From: Flavobacteriaceae bacterium
GTDB lineage: Bacteria; Bacteroidota; Bacteroidia; Flavobacteriales; Flavobacteriaceae
Assembly (NCBI GenBank): GCA_016744415.1
Contig: JADGEL010000001.1
Location: forward strand, 434,001-498,000
Reading direction: 5' to 3'
Length of the DNA stretch: 64,000 bases
The position numbers and the translations under genes were made by a program. Positions 53,184 through 62,321 of the stretch are shown here, piece by piece (positions within the stretch are counted from its first letter, which is position 1; each line of letters begins with the position of its first letter). The notes beneath the pieces were generated by a model that saw nothing but the letters and a program-made list of their open reading frames with translations, was not told the origin of the DNA and ran no database searches.

Positions 53184-55370
53184 TTGAAAAAGGTTCACTA
53201 TATATATCTTTTTATTGGCGCTTTGCTCCTGATAGCAAGTTGTTCTAGAACAAAAGATGCGGCTCTCAATAGAGGTTTTCATTCTATGAACACCAAGTAC
53301 AATATTCTTTATAACGGAGAGGTTGCTTTAGAAAGAGGGTTGCTAGAACTCAACGATAAATATGTTGATGATTACTGGCAACGATTACCTATTGAGCCTT
53401 TAAAGGTTGATAAATTAGCACTCCCAGGAATTCAAGGAAATACTGATAATTCAAATGCTTCTTTTGAACGTGCTGAAGAAAAAGCAGTAAAAGCTGTTCA
53501 AAGACATGGGATGAATATTGGGGGTACAGAAAAAAATAGTCAAATTGATAATGCCTATTTATTGTTAGGAAAAGCGCGCTATTATTCGCAACGATTTGTC
53601 CCAGCCTTAGAAGCTTTTACCTATGTGATTAAAAATTACCCTACTGCCGATTTAAATACTGAAACTAAAATTTGGAGAGCCAAAACATTTTTAAGAATCA
53701 ACAATGAAGAATTGGCGTTAGAATCACTTCAGCTAATTTTAAATAAAGAAAAATTATACGACGAGGTAATTATTGAAGACGCTCATACTGCCATAGCAAT
53801 GGTTTATACAGAAATGGATAGTACTCATTTGGTGAAACACCATTTAAAACAAGCGGTGTTAACTAGTAATAATAGAGAACAAACAGCGCGGAATCTTTTT
53901 ATTTTAGGACAAATTTATCGAGAAGAAAATTACAAGGATTCTTCTAATGTTGTTTTTCAACAAATTATTGATATGAAACGAATTCCGTATAAATATCAAA
54001 TTCATTCTGAAATTGAAATAGCAAAAAATTTAGATGACGGTACAGATATTTTAGCTTTAAATCATCACCTAACAAAATTGATTAACGATAGAGAAAACAG
54101 ACCTTATTTAGATGAGTTGTATTATCAAGCAGGACTGGTTTATGAGAAACAAGAACAATTTGCGATTGCTGAACAGAACTTTTATAAATCTGTACATGCT
54201 AAAAATGCAAAACAATTCCAACAAGGAATGTCTTATGAAAAATTAGGTGATTTACATTTTGACAAAGCAAACTTTGTAGTTGCTGGGGCATTTTATGATA
54301 GCGTTTTAAAGATTCCTCAAGAAAGAACTACAAAGCGATTGAGAAAATTAGAACGCAAACGAAACAATTTAGATGATGTTATTTCTTATGAAGCTATTGC
54401 TCAAAGAAATGACAGTATCTTAAATTTAGTTTACATGACTGAAGAGCAACAAACCGAATATTTTCAAGCTTATGTTGATGATTTGATTGTTCAAAAAGAA
54501 ATTGCAGATGCATTGGCTGAGCAACAACAAAATACAGGATTTGGAAATTTTGATGATGAGAACCAAACATCGAGTAATGGAAAATGGTATTTTTATAATA
54601 ACCAATTATCTGGCTTTGGTCAGCAAAAATTTTTCCAAGTCTGGGGGAATAGACCTTATGAAGAAAACTGGCGAATGTCAGATAAGAGCACATTCAGGTC
54701 TAATCAACAAGATGAAAATTCAATTGCAGAAATTGAAATTGATGAGTCTGAAAAGTATGATGTCAAGACTTATTTAAAGTTAATCCCTACTGATAAAAAT
54801 GTAATTGACAGTCTTTCGTTTATTCGAAATGATTCCTATTATAATTTAGGGCTTATATATAAAGAACAATTTAAAGAGTTAGAATTAGCCTCCGATCGTT
54901 TTGAAGATTTATTAACTTTTAGCCCTGAAAATCGATTGATTCTACCAACAAAATACCATCTATATGATATTTATTCAGAGATTAATCAAACCAAATCTGA
55001 ATTCTATAAAAATGATATTGTCACCAATTATGCTGACACTAAATACGCAAAAATAATTTCGAACCCTGAAAGTGTTGTTGCAGATGCGGATGACGAAAAT
55101 TTGCCCGAAAATGTATATGAAGATGTTTATTGCGATTATGATGGTGCCTATTATGACAAGGTGCTAGAAAGAGCAGAAAAAGCGATTGATCTGTATGTTG
55201 ATTTGCCAATTCTTCCAAAATTTGAATTATTAAGAGCTTTTGCTATTGGTAAAACACAAGGTGTCGATGCGTTTAAAACTGCCTTAGAATTTGTAGCGCT
55301 TAATTACTCGAACACCGAAGAAGGTAAAAAAGCCAAAGAGGTAATTGAAACCATCAATAAAAAAGATTAA
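53184..55370 (+). CDS. sprE: Gliding motility/type IX secretion lipoprotein SprE (PorW)
   Basis: 728-residue TPR-rich lipoprotein of the Bacteroidota type IX secretion system; F. johnsoniae SprE and P. gingivalis PorW are the named relatives. The signal peptide ends at the lipobox IASC (Cys20) and is followed by the family motif FHSMNTKYNILYNGEVALERG. Helical repeat units run from about 120 to 370 and again near the C-terminus. The start is TTG (53184), chosen because it gives a complete lipoprotein signal peptide; no in-frame ATG does. It is shorter than F. johnsoniae SprE (about 870, from memory). Confidence 0.9.
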   Translation: MKKVHYIYLFIGALLLIASCSRTKDAALNRGFHSMNTKYNILYNGEVALERGLLELNDKYVDDYWQRLPIEPLKVDKLALPGIQGNTDNSNASFERAEEKAVKAVQRHGMNIGGTEKNSQIDNAYLLLGKARYYSQRFVPALEAFTYVIKNYPTADLNTETKIWRAKTFLRINNEELALESLQLILNKEKLYDEVIIEDAHTAIAMVYTEMDSTHLVKHHLKQAVLTSNNREQTARNLFILGQIYREENYKDSSNVVFQQIIDMKRIPYKYQIHSEIEIAKNLDDGTDILALNHHLTKLINDRENRPYLDELYYQAGLVYEKQEQFAIAEQNFYKSVHAKNAKQFQQGMSYEKLGDLHFDKANFVVAGAFYDSVLKIPQERTTKRLRKLERKRNNLDDVISYEAIAQRNDSILNLVYMTEEQQTEYFQAYVDDLIVQKEIADALAEQQQNTGFGNFDDENQTSSNGKWYFYNNQLSGFGQQKFFQVWGNRPYEENWRMSDKSTFRSNQQDENSIAEIEIDESEKYDVKTYLKLIPTDKNVIDSLSFIRNDSYYNLGLIYKEQFKELELASDRFEDLLTFSPENRLILPTKYHLYDIYSEINQTKSEFYKNDIVTNYADTKYAKIISNPESVVADADDENLPENVYEDVYCDYDGAYYDKVLERAEKAIDLYVDLPILPKFELLRAFAIGKTQGVDAFKTALEFVALNYSNTEEGKKAKEVIETINKKD

Positions 55371-55388
55371 CACATAAACCCCCAAATT

Positions 55389-55787
55389 ATGTTTACAGAT
55401 AAAAAAAATACCAACCAAGTTTTAGAACGCAATATCATTGCAAAAAATACTTCTATAACTGGTGATGTTAAATCAGATGGCGATTTTAGAATTGATGGTT
55501 CTGTTGAAGGAACTATTATTACAAACGGCAGAGTTATTATTGGTGCTGAAGGATTTGTTAAAGGAGATGTTCAATGTAGCAATGCCGATATTGAAGGAAC
55601 TTTTTCTGGAAAATTAGTTGTTTCAGAACTACTATCTTTAAAAGGATCTGCGAATATTAATGGTGAAGTGTTTATCAATAAATTGTCTGTAGAACCCGGA
55701 GCAACTTTTAACGCAACTTGCGAGATGAAATCTGGAGTGAAAGAATTGAAAAACAATGGTGGACAAAAAGAAGAAAAAACTGCTTAA
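55389..55787 (+). CDS. Bactofilin (polymer-forming cytoskeletal protein)
   Basis: 132-residue beta-helical cytoskeletal protein. The DUF583 core (about 15-110) shows the short repeating pattern of the family: NTSITGDVKSDGDFRIDGSV (in part), then NGRVIIGAEGFVKGDVQCSNADIEG and LSLKGSANINGEVFIN. It should polymerise into membrane-associated filaments. The flexible Lys-rich tail is typical. Its last 32 bases overlap the start of the AtpZ gene, suggesting cotranscription with the ATP synthase accessory genes. Confidence 0.94.
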   Translation: MFTDKKNTNQVLERNIIAKNTSITGDVKSDGDFRIDGSVEGTIITNGRVIIGAEGFVKGDVQCSNADIEGTFSGKLVVSELLSLKGSANINGEVFINKLSVEPGATFNATCEMKSGVKELKNNGGQKEEKTA

Positions 55788-55983
55788 TAAATTTGCTAGA
55801 TTTTCTGGAATGGCTTTCCAAATGGGTATAACCATTTTTATTGGAGTTTTTATTGGGCAGTATCTCGATGAAAAATATCAAAATAAAAATAATCTTTTTA
55901 CATTAATATTTACACTTATTTTTATTGGGCTGTCTCTTTATTCAATAATTAAACAAGCAATTAAATTAGGGAACGATGAATAA
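55756..55983 (+). CDS. AtpZ/AtpI-family protein
   Basis: 75-residue protein with two membrane helices (FQMGITIFIGVFIGQYLDEKY and TLIFTLIFIGLSLYSIIKQA), basic N-terminus and the GxYLDxK-like turn of the AtpZ family. Such proteins are encoded at the head of F-type ATP synthase operons and are linked to Mg2+/Ca2+ transport or rotor-ring assembly. The start lies inside the bactofilin gene and the end overlaps the next gene by 8 bases. Confidence 0.88.
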   Translation: MVDKKKKKLLNKFARFSGMAFQMGITIFIGVFIGQYLDEKYQNKNNLFTLIFTLIFIGLSLYSIIKQAIKLGNDE

Positions 55984-56380
55984 CAACACCATACAATATC
56001 ATTTAAAAAAAATAACGTTAAGCTCACTAATCTTTACTGCTGTGCTTTTTAGTCTACATAAATATTTTCAATATATATTTTTTAGAAACATCGACTTATT
56101 CCATCCTATTTATAGTATTTATCTCTTTCTTTTTATATCATTTGTAGTGTTGTTTTACTTTATTATTAAATCTGCTTTAAAAAAACCAGACACAATTTTT
56201 ACAACATTTGCTATTGGAAGCTTTGTAAAATCTGGAATTGCTATATTATTTTTCCTTCCCTTGTTCTTTAAAGAACCGGAAAATTTAAATATCACAGTAT
56301 TCAATTTTTTTATTCCTTATTTTTTGTATTTATTTTTTGAGATTTATCAAATAATTAAATTGTTTAAACAACTCAAATGA
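55976..56380 (+). CDS. Small four-helix membrane protein ahead of atpB
   Basis: 134-residue protein with four hydrophobic segments and little else; I do not recognise a named family, though a protein of this size occupies the same place in other flavobacterial ATP synthase loci. By position it may be an AtpI-like assembly or ion-transport factor. It overlaps the AtpZ gene by 8 bases, and atpB has its own promoter downstream, so it may belong to the sprE/bactofilin transcript rather than to the synthase operon. Confidence 0.75.
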   Translation: MNNNTIQYHLKKITLSSLIFTAVLFSLHKYFQYIFFRNIDLFHPIYSIYLFLFISFVVLFYFIIKSALKKPDTIFTTFAIGSFVKSGIAILFFLPLFFKEPENLNITVFNFFIPYFLYLFFEIYQIIKLFKQLK

Positions 56381-56394
56381 ACGTGAAAAACCAC

Positions 56395-56424
56395 TTGTTT
56401 TTTAATTAAATCTGATTACATTTG
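56395..56424 (+). promoter_or_regulatory. Promoter of the ATP synthase operon
   Basis: TTG (56395-56397), a 19-base spacer and TACATTTG (56417-56424) fit the flavobacterial consensus well. The atpB ATG follows about 39 bases later. This is one of the best-matching promoters in the window. Confidence 0.7.
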
Positions 56425-56463
56425 CAAAATCTTTTAAGAGAATAAAAATCAATAAGATTGGTA

Positions 56464-57573
56464 ATGAAATTAACACCCTTATTTAAACTAATAGTTTTAA
56501 GTTTTGCTTTATTTATTTCGTCGAATGAAATAGTTTTTAGTCAAGAGCACAACACTTCAAATTCAGAAGAGGAATTACAACAATCTACAGAAGAGGGATT
56601 TGACATTACAAGTATGATTATGCATCATATTAGCGATGCTCATGATTTCCATATTTTAGATTGGAAAGGTCATCCAGTATCATTCCCTTTACCAATAATT
56701 TTATGGACTGATAATGGGCTAATCTCTTTCATGTCGAGTGAATTTCATCATAACGATGATGGAACACATGTTGTTGAAAGAAAAGGGATGAATTTTGTAA
56801 AATTTCACGAAAAAATTTATATCGCAAATTCAGAAGGAAAAATTACATTAGATGCAGAGCATCACCCAACAAACACACGACCATTAGATTTCTCAATTAC
56901 TAAAAATGTTTTTGTATTATTCCTGTCAGTAGCAATTTTATTATTATTGTTTAGTGCAGCAGGACGTTCATATAAAAAACACGGAAATGGAGAGCCAAAA
57001 GGAATTGCAAAATTCTTAGAGCCTTTAGTAATTTTTATTAGAGATGAAATCGCAGTGCCTAATATTGGAGAAAAACATTATAGAAAATACATTCCATTAT
57101 TATTAACCATCTTTTTCTTTGTTTGGTTAAATAATATTTTTGGATTAATTCCATTTTTCCCTTTTGCAGCTAACGTAAGTGGAAATATAGCATTTACTTT
57201 TACATTAGCTATAATTGTGTTTATTGTAGTTACACTTAGTGGAAATAAGAATTATTGGAAACATATTTTTTGGATGCCTGATGTACCTGTAGGAATGAAA
57301 ATATTTTTAGCACCAATTGAGGTGATAGGTATGTTTGTGAAACCAGTATCATTAATGATACGTCTGTTTGCTAACATTACAGCAGGACACATTATCGTTT
57401 TGAGTTTAATAGGTTTAATATTTGTGCTAAAATCCATTTGGGTTGCACCAATATCAGTTGCCTTTACATTGTTTATTAGCGTTATCGAAATATTGGTAAC
57501 TGCTATTCAAGCATATATTTTTACCATGCTAACTTCTTTATATATAGGAGCAGCAATAGAAGAAGAACATTAA
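56464..57573 (+). CDS. atpB: F0F1 ATP synthase subunit a
   Basis: 369-residue proton-channel subunit. The essential Arg lies in SLMIRLFANITAGHIIVLSL, and the last two helices carry EILVTAIQAYIFTMLTSLYIG. As in other Bacteroidota, it has an N-terminal signal-like segment plus about 100 extra, His-rich periplasmic residues before the membrane core, making it longer than the ~270 of E. coli. The ATG at 56464 is used; the in-frame TTG two codons earlier is less likely. Confidence 0.95.
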   Translation: MKLTPLFKLIVLSFALFISSNEIVFSQEHNTSNSEEELQQSTEEGFDITSMIMHHISDAHDFHILDWKGHPVSFPLPIILWTDNGLISFMSSEFHHNDDGTHVVERKGMNFVKFHEKIYIANSEGKITLDAEHHPTNTRPLDFSITKNVFVLFLSVAILLLLFSAAGRSYKKHGNGEPKGIAKFLEPLVIFIRDEIAVPNIGEKHYRKYIPLLLTIFFFVWLNNIFGLIPFFPFAANVSGNIAFTFTLAIIVFIVVTLSGNKNYWKHIFWMPDVPVGMKIFLAPIEVIGMFVKPVSLMIRLFANITAGHIIVLSLIGLIFVLKSIWVAPISVAFTLFISVIEILVTAIQAYIFTMLTSLYIGAAIEEEH

Positions 57574-57589
57574 TAATTAATTTAAATAA

Positions 57590-57799
<210 letters not shown>

Positions 57800-57803
57800 A
57801 AAT

Positions 57804-57837
57804 AGCAAGGTGCAACGGTTGGTTGCACCTGCTTTTT
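57804..57837 (+). terminator. Terminator-like hairpin between atpE and atpF
   Basis: AGGTGCAAC (57808-57816) pairs perfectly with GTTGCACCT (57822-57830) across a 5-base loop, can extend by two G-C pairs past one bulged A, and is followed by TTTTT. It lies inside the operon, so it probably acts as a partial terminator or stabilises the atpE 3' end. Confidence 0.65.
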
Positions 57838-57876
57838 ATGATTTTTAAATTAATAAAATATTAAAACAATATTCAG

Positions 57877-58371
57877 ATGGAATTAATTACACCTGCAATT
57901 GGACTTATTTTTTGGACAACAGTAACATTTCTAATTTTACTTTTCTTATTAAAGAAAATGGCTTGGAAACCTATTCTTGGAGCTGTAAGTGATAGAGAGG
58001 AGTCTATTAAAAATGCTTTAACTTCAGCAGAAAATGCTCGTAAAGAAATGCAAAATTTACAAGTAGATAATGAGCGTATCTTAAAAGAAGCGAGAATTGA
58101 GCGTGAAGAAATGATGAAAGATGCTCGCACTATTAAAGAGACTATGCTAACCGAGGCAAAAGACGAGGCGAAAGCTGAAGCATCAAAAATTATTGAAGCA
58201 GCACAAGCTACAATTCAATCAGAAAAACAAAAAGCAATTACAGAGCTTAAAACTCAAGTAGCTGAATTATCAGTTGGTATTGCTGAAAAAGTTGTTCGAA
58301 AAGAATTAGCAAACGATAAAGAACAATCAGTATTGATTGAGCAACTATTAAAAGAAGTTACAATCAGCTAA
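57877..58371 (+). CDS. atpF: F0F1 ATP synthase subunit b
   Basis: 164-residue peripheral-stalk subunit. One N-terminal membrane helix (LIFWTTVTFLILLFLLKKMAW) is followed by a long charged coiled-coil (about 30-164) rich in Glu, Lys and Ala. It links subunit a to the F1 head through delta. It begins about 40 bases after the intra-operon hairpin and is 10 bases upstream of atpH. Confidence 0.95.
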   Translation: MELITPAIGLIFWTTVTFLILLFLLKKMAWKPILGAVSDREESIKNALTSAENARKEMQNLQVDNERILKEARIEREEMMKDARTIKETMLTEAKDEAKAEASKIIEAAQATIQSEKQKAITELKTQVAELSVGIAEKVVRKELANDKEQSVLIEQLLKEVTIS

Positions 58372-58381
58372 ATAAATAGCA

Positions 58382-58918
58382 ATGAGTAATAACAGAGCAG
58401 CATTAAGATACGCAAAAGCATTATTGAGTTTGTCTACGGACAAAAACAATGCGGATGAAACGTATGCAGATATGCAATTAATTGCAGTGACTATTGAAGG
58501 TAGCGAAGAGCTACAACTGGTTTTAGAGAGTGCACTCATAAAATCAGGTGTAAAGAAAAATGCGTTATTGGCAATTTTTGAAAATAACATCAGTGCAATC
58601 TCTATTAAATTAATTGACCTTTTAATTGAAAACAAAAGGTTGCCTGATTTTGGTAGCGTTGCATCACAATATATTTCTTTATACGATTCTTTATCTGGAA
58701 AAGAAAATGCAGTAGTTACAACTGCAATCCCTTTAACAGATACTATAAAAATGCAAGTATTAGCGAAGGTAAGAGAATTGACAGGGAAAGAAGCGGTACT
58801 AGAAAATATAATCGACCCAGCTATTATTGGTGGGTTTATTTTACGTGTTGGCGATGTACAATACGACGCAAGTATCGCAAATAAGTTAACTGTTTTGAAA
58901 AGACAGTTTAGCGCATAA
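58382..58918 (+). CDS. atpH: F0F1 ATP synthase subunit delta
   Basis: 178-residue stalk protein joining subunit b to the alpha3beta3 head. The N-terminal helical domain starts NRAALRYAKALLSL, and the C-terminal conserved ENIIDPAIIGGFILRVGDVQYDASI (in parts) is diagnostic. It is followed by atpA after 40 bases. A long open frame on the opposite strand (58348-59199) is a shadow of this gene and of atpA. Confidence 0.95.
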   Translation: MSNNRAALRYAKALLSLSTDKNNADETYADMQLIAVTIEGSEELQLVLESALIKSGVKKNALLAIFENNISAISIKLIDLLIENKRLPDFGSVASQYISLYDSLSGKENAVVTTAIPLTDTIKMQVLAKVRELTGKEAVLENIIDPAIIGGFILRVGDVQYDASIANKLTVLKRQFSA

Positions 58919-58958
58919 TTTAAGAGTACAAGAATTTTAGTTTTAAAAATAAAATAAA

Positions 58959-60536
58959 ATGGCAGCAATAAAACCAGCTGAAGTATCAGCAATTTTAAAG
59001 CAACAATTAGCAGGATTTGACGGAAGTGCATCTCTTGACGAAGTAGGATCAGTATTACAAATAGGTGATGGTATTGCACGTATCTACGGATTGGCAAATG
59101 CACAATACGGTGAGTTAGTTCAGTTCGAAAACGGATTGGAAGGTATCGTGTTGAACCTTGAAGAAGATAATGTTGGGGTGGTACTTTTAGGAGCGTCAAC
59201 TGAGATTAAAGAAGGTTCAACTGTAAAACGTACAGAACGTATTGCTTCATTAAATGTTGGTGAAGGAATTGTTGGTCGTGTTGTTGACACTTTAGGAAAT
59301 CCTATTGATGGCAAAGGACCTATCAAAGGTGAAACTTTCGAAATGCCACTTGAGCGTAAAGCTCCAGGTGTTGTATTTAGAGAGCCAGTAACTGAGCCGA
59401 TGCAAACAGGATTAAAAGCTGTTGATGCAATGATTCCTGTTGGTAGAGGTCAGCGTGAGTTGATTATTGGTGACCGTCAGACAGGAAAATCTACTGTTGC
59501 TATTGATACTATTATCAATCAAAAAGAATTTTACGATGCAGGTAATCCTGTTTATTGTATCTATGTTGCTATTGGTCAAAAAGCATCTACAGTTGCAGGT
59601 ATTGTAGCTTTATTTGAAGAAAAAGGAGCAATGGCTTATACAACTGTTGTTGCTGCAAATGCATCAGATCCTGCTGCTATGCAGGTATATGCTCCGTTTG
59701 CAGGTGCTGCAATTGGAGAGTATTTTAGAGATACTGGTAGACCAGCATTAATTGTTTATGATGATTTATCAAAACAAGCTGTAGCATACCGTGAAATATC
59801 TTTGTTATTAAGAAGACCTCCAGGACGTGAAGCATATCCTGGTGATGTATTTTATTTACATTCAAGATTATTAGAACGCTCTGCAAAAGTTATTAATGAT
59901 GACAAAATTGCTGCAGAGATGAATGATATCCCTGATTCTTTAAAAGGAAAAATTAAAGGTGGTGGATCATTAACCGCATTGCCAATTATTGAAACACAAG
60001 CAGGAGATGTATCAGCATATATTCCAACCAATGTAATTTCTATTACTGATGGTCAAATTTTCTTAGATGGAGATTTATTTAACTCAGGTGTTCGTCCAGC
60101 AATTAACGTAGGTATTTCTGTATCACGTGTGGGTGGTAATGCTCAGATTAAATCGATGAAGAAAGTAGCCGGTACGTTGAAATTAGATCAAGCACAATAC
60201 CGCGAATTAGAGGCATTTGCTAAATTTGGTTCTGATTTAGATGCAGCTACAATGAATGTGATTGAGAAAGGTAAGCGTAATGTTGAGATCTTAAAGCAAG
60301 GTCAAGCAAGTCCGTTTACTGTTGAAAATCAAATTGCAATTATTTATGCAGGATCTAAAAACTTATTGAGAGATGTTCCTGTAGAAAAAGTAAAAGAATT
60401 TGAAGCAAACTATTTAGAGTATTTAAATGCAACACATAGAGATGCATTGGACACTTTAAAATCAGGAAAATTAACTGATGAAGTTACAGATACTTTAGCA
60501 AAGGCTGCTAAGGAAGTTTCGGCACAGTATAGTTAA
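58959..60536 (+). CDS. atpA: F0F1 ATP synthase subunit alpha
   Basis: 525-residue nucleotide-binding subunit of the F1 head. The P-loop GDRQTGKS is at 171-178 and the conserved [22 protein letters not shown] region follows (seen in parts). Length is slightly above the ~510 norm. Together with beta (atpD, not in this window) it forms the catalytic hexamer. The 68-base gap to atpG holds tandem and inverted AATTACGAATT-type repeats. Confidence 0.98.
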   Translation: MAAIKPAEVSAILKQQLAGFDGSASLDEVGSVLQIGDGIARIYGLANAQYGELVQFENGLEGIVLNLEEDNVGVVLLGASTEIKEGSTVKRTERIASLNVGEGIVGRVVDTLGNPIDGKGPIKGETFEMPLERKAPGVVFREPVTEPMQTGLKAVDAMIPVGRGQRELIIGDRQTGKSTVAIDTIINQKEFYDAGNPVYCIYVAIGQKASTVAGIVALFEEKGAMAYTTVVAANASDPAAMQVYAPFAGAAIGEYFRDTGRPALIVYDDLSKQAVAYREISLLLRRPPGREAYPGDVFYLHSRLLERSAKVINDDKIAAEMNDIPDSLKGKIKGGGSLTALPIIETQAGDVSAYIPTNVISITDGQIFLDGDLFNSGVRPAINVGISVSRVGGNAQIKSMKKVAGTLKLDQAQYRELEAFAKFGSDLDAATMNVIEKGKRNVEILKQGQASPFTVENQIAIIYAGSKNLLRDVPVEKVKEFEANYLEYLNATHRDALDTLKSGKLTDEVTDTLAKAAKEVSAQYS

Positions 60537-60540
60537 TTAC

Positions 60541-60592
60541 AAATTACGAATTGAAAATTACGAATCTTTTAAACTCGTAATTCATAATTTAT
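60541..60592. repeat. AATTACGA tandem/inverted repeats between atpA and atpG
   Basis: AATTACGAATT-type units occur in direct orientation near 60542 and 60556. AATTACGA (60556-60563) can pair with TCGTAATT (60575-60582). Such short repeats are frequent in Bacteroidota intergenic DNA; here they occupy almost the whole spacer. Confidence 0.5.
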
Positions 60593-60604
60593 AATTAAAA
60601 GAAT

Positions 60605-61465
60605 ATGGCAAATTTAAAAGAAATACGTAACAGAATTACATCCATTGGGTCAACAATGCAAATTACCAGTGCCATGAAAATGGTGTCGGCTGCAAAGTTG
60701 AAAAAGGCTCAGGACGCAATTACACAAATGCGCCCATATGCAAATAAATTGACACAACTTTTACAAAGTTTAAGTGCCACTTTAGATGCTGATGCAGGAG
60801 GTGCTTTTTCTGAACAACGTGAAATTTCAAAAGTTTTAATTATTGCAATTACGTCTAACAGAGGTTTGTGTGGCGGCTTTAATTCATCAGTAATTAAAGA
60901 AGCTATTAAACACACTTCTGATACTTTTAAAAGCAAAGAGGTTGATATATATGCAATTGGTAAAAAAGGTAATGATTTACTAATTAAAGAGTTTAATGTT
61001 ATTGAAAATAAATCTGAAGTATTTGACGATTTAACGTTTGATAATGTTGCAGAAATTGCTCAACAAATAATGGATTTGTATGTTGATGGAGCTTACGATA
61101 AGGTTGAAATTATTTACAATCAATTTAAAAATGCTGCGACACAAATTGTTCAAATAGAACAATTTTTACCTATTGAAAAAATAGAAGGAGAATCTGATAA
61201 CAATACTGATTATATCTTTGAACCTGGTAAAGCAGCTATTGTTTTAGAGTTAATCCCTAAGTCGTTAAAAACACAATTATACAAAGCAATTCGCGATTCT
61301 TATGCTTCAGAACACGGAGCTCGTATGACCGCGATGCACAAAGCTACTGATAACGCAGCTGAGCTACGTGACGAATTATTATTGACGTATAACAAAGCGC
61401 GTCAAGCAGCTATTACCAATGAAATTTTAGAAATTGTTGGTGGTGCCGAAGCATTGAAGAGTTAA
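60605..61465 (+). CDS. atpG: F0F1 ATP synthase subunit gamma
   Basis: 286-residue central-shaft subunit. The N-terminal helix has NLKEIRNRITSIGSTMQITSAMKMVSAAKL (in parts) and the C-terminal helix has YNKARQAAITNEILEIVGGAEAL, both classic. TSNRGLCGGFNS is also conserved. It is the last gene of this operon and is followed by a half REP element and a strong terminator; atpD and atpC must lie elsewhere. Confidence 0.97.
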   Translation: MANLKEIRNRITSIGSTMQITSAMKMVSAAKLKKAQDAITQMRPYANKLTQLLQSLSATLDADAGGAFSEQREISKVLIIAITSNRGLCGGFNSSVIKEAIKHTSDTFKSKEVDIYAIGKKGNDLLIKEFNVIENKSEVFDDLTFDNVAEIAQQIMDLYVDGAYDKVEIIYNQFKNAATQIVQIEQFLPIEKIEGESDNNTDYIFEPGKAAIVLELIPKSLKTQLYKAIRDSYASEHGARMTAMHKATDNAAELRDELLLTYNKARQAAITNEILEIVGGAEALKS

Positions 61466-61483
61466 TCAAAAAAGAAATGAGTT

Positions 61484-61510
61484 ACCTTGAGCGTAGTCGA
61501 AAGGTCTCAT
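61484..61510. repeat. REP-like half element after atpG
   Basis: TTACCTTGAGCGTAGTCGAA plus AGGTCTC resembles the short repeats at 5789-5840 (shared core CGACTACGCT in reverse complement) and lies just before the atpG terminator. Confidence 0.5.
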
Positions 61511-61520
61511 AATTTATATA

Positions 61521-61552
61521 AAAAAACCTCATCAGAAATGATGAGGTTTTTT
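61521..61552 (+). terminator. Rho-independent terminator of the ATP synthase operon
   Basis: A perfect 14-bp stem (AAAAAACCTCATCA at 61521-61534 with TGATGAGGTTTTTT at 61539-61552) closes a GAAA tetraloop. The flanking A6 and T6 make it potentially active in both directions. Confidence 0.92.
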
Positions 61553-61596
61553 GTTGGCATTGAAATTGTATCTTTAAAAATAAATATGTAGCAAGC

Positions 61597-61673
61597 ATGT
61601 TCAAATTTTTATCCTCCAACGGAATGATTAATAGCGAATAGCATATCACTTATTTAAAAAATAATATAGAGAC
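61597..61673 (+). repeat. Duplicated gene leader, copy A
   Basis: The 77 bases before the first lipoprotein ATG match copy B (62246-62321) at about 84% by hand alignment (70 of 83 columns, counting the start codon). Similarity ends at the start codon. Longest shared runs are ATGTTCAAATTTT, TAATAGCGAA and TTTAAAAAATAATATAGA. The copy can encode a 14-residue peptide (MFKFLSSNGMINSE) but copy B cannot. Confidence 0.8.
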
Positions 61674-62162
61674 ATGAAAATTTTCATTCAGCTTTTTTTA
61701 ATTAGCATTCTAGTATTTGGATTGGAAAGCTGTAGCCTTACTAAGCAAGAAACGTATCAACTTCAAAAAGAAGCTCCTTTTAAGATTGGAACAGCTACCT
61801 ATCAAGAATGGATTGCAGGTGTTAGAGGTGGTGGTTCTGGAATTTCAGTTGTCATTATTATAGATGAAGAAAGCGCTTCGAAAATTGAATTTGATAGTTT
61901 GTTTTTCAGAGATCAAAAAGTCAAGCTAACTAAATCAAACTCAAAATTAATTGCTCACCTTAAAACAAAAATTAACAATCGTGATGATATCATATTACAC
62001 GAAAGCCCTCAAGAAGAATATGGTAATAGACCTCCAGAAAATGAGGATAATATTCCATTTGATTTAACAGCAAAAGAAGCTATTATCAGTTACAAGGAAA
62101 AAAATCAGACAAAATTTGTCAAGATACTTTTAACTCAAATTCAATCTCCGTTATATCAATAA
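61674..62162 (+). CDS. Predicted lipoprotein of unknown function
   Basis: 162-residue protein with a lipoprotein signal peptide and lipobox LESC (Cys20). The mature region includes FKIGTATYQEWIAGVRGGGSGISVVI and a Glu-rich stretch (NRPPENEDN) and is predicted to be beta-rich. I do not recognise a named family. It is preceded by leader copy A and is probably monocistronic, since the next gene has its own leader copy. Likely at the cell envelope; role unknown. Confidence 0.75.
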   Translation: MKIFIQLFLISILVFGLESCSLTKQETYQLQKEAPFKIGTATYQEWIAGVRGGGSGISVVIIIDEESASKIEFDSLFFRDQKVKLTKSNSKLIAHLKTKINNRDDIILHESPQEEYGNRPPENEDNIPFDLTAKEAIISYKEKNQTKFVKILLTQIQSPLYQ

Positions 62163-62245
62163 GCCTTCTATTTTAAAACTCTTCAATTACTTAAAACTGT
62201 TTTGGCACAGAATTTGGAAACTACTACCTGAATCATGAATCGAGT

Positions 62246-62321
62246 ATGTTCAAATTTTAATTCAGAACCGAATGACTAATAGCGAACAGCATGTGACCGA
62301 TTTAAAAAATAATATAGACAC
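62246..62321 (+). repeat. Duplicated gene leader, copy B
   Basis: Copy of the leader at 61597-61673, ending at the same ATGAAA context before an unrelated lipoprotein gene. Most differences are substitutions, with one single-base gap. Confidence 0.8.

Noticed and set aside
58348-59199. Long open frame (283 codons) on the minus strand over atpH and atpA
   Set aside because: It is antisense to two certain genes, its translation is low-complexity Leu/Ile/Phe-rich, and it matches no family.
60541-60592. Repeats between atpA and atpG as a CRISPR or tRNA
   Set aside because: Units are short, unequally spaced and AT-rich, with no spacer structure and no cloverleaf.
61597-61641. Fourteen-codon frame in leader copy A as a conserved leader peptide
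   Set aside because: The matching frame in copy B stops after four codons, so the peptide is not conserved.
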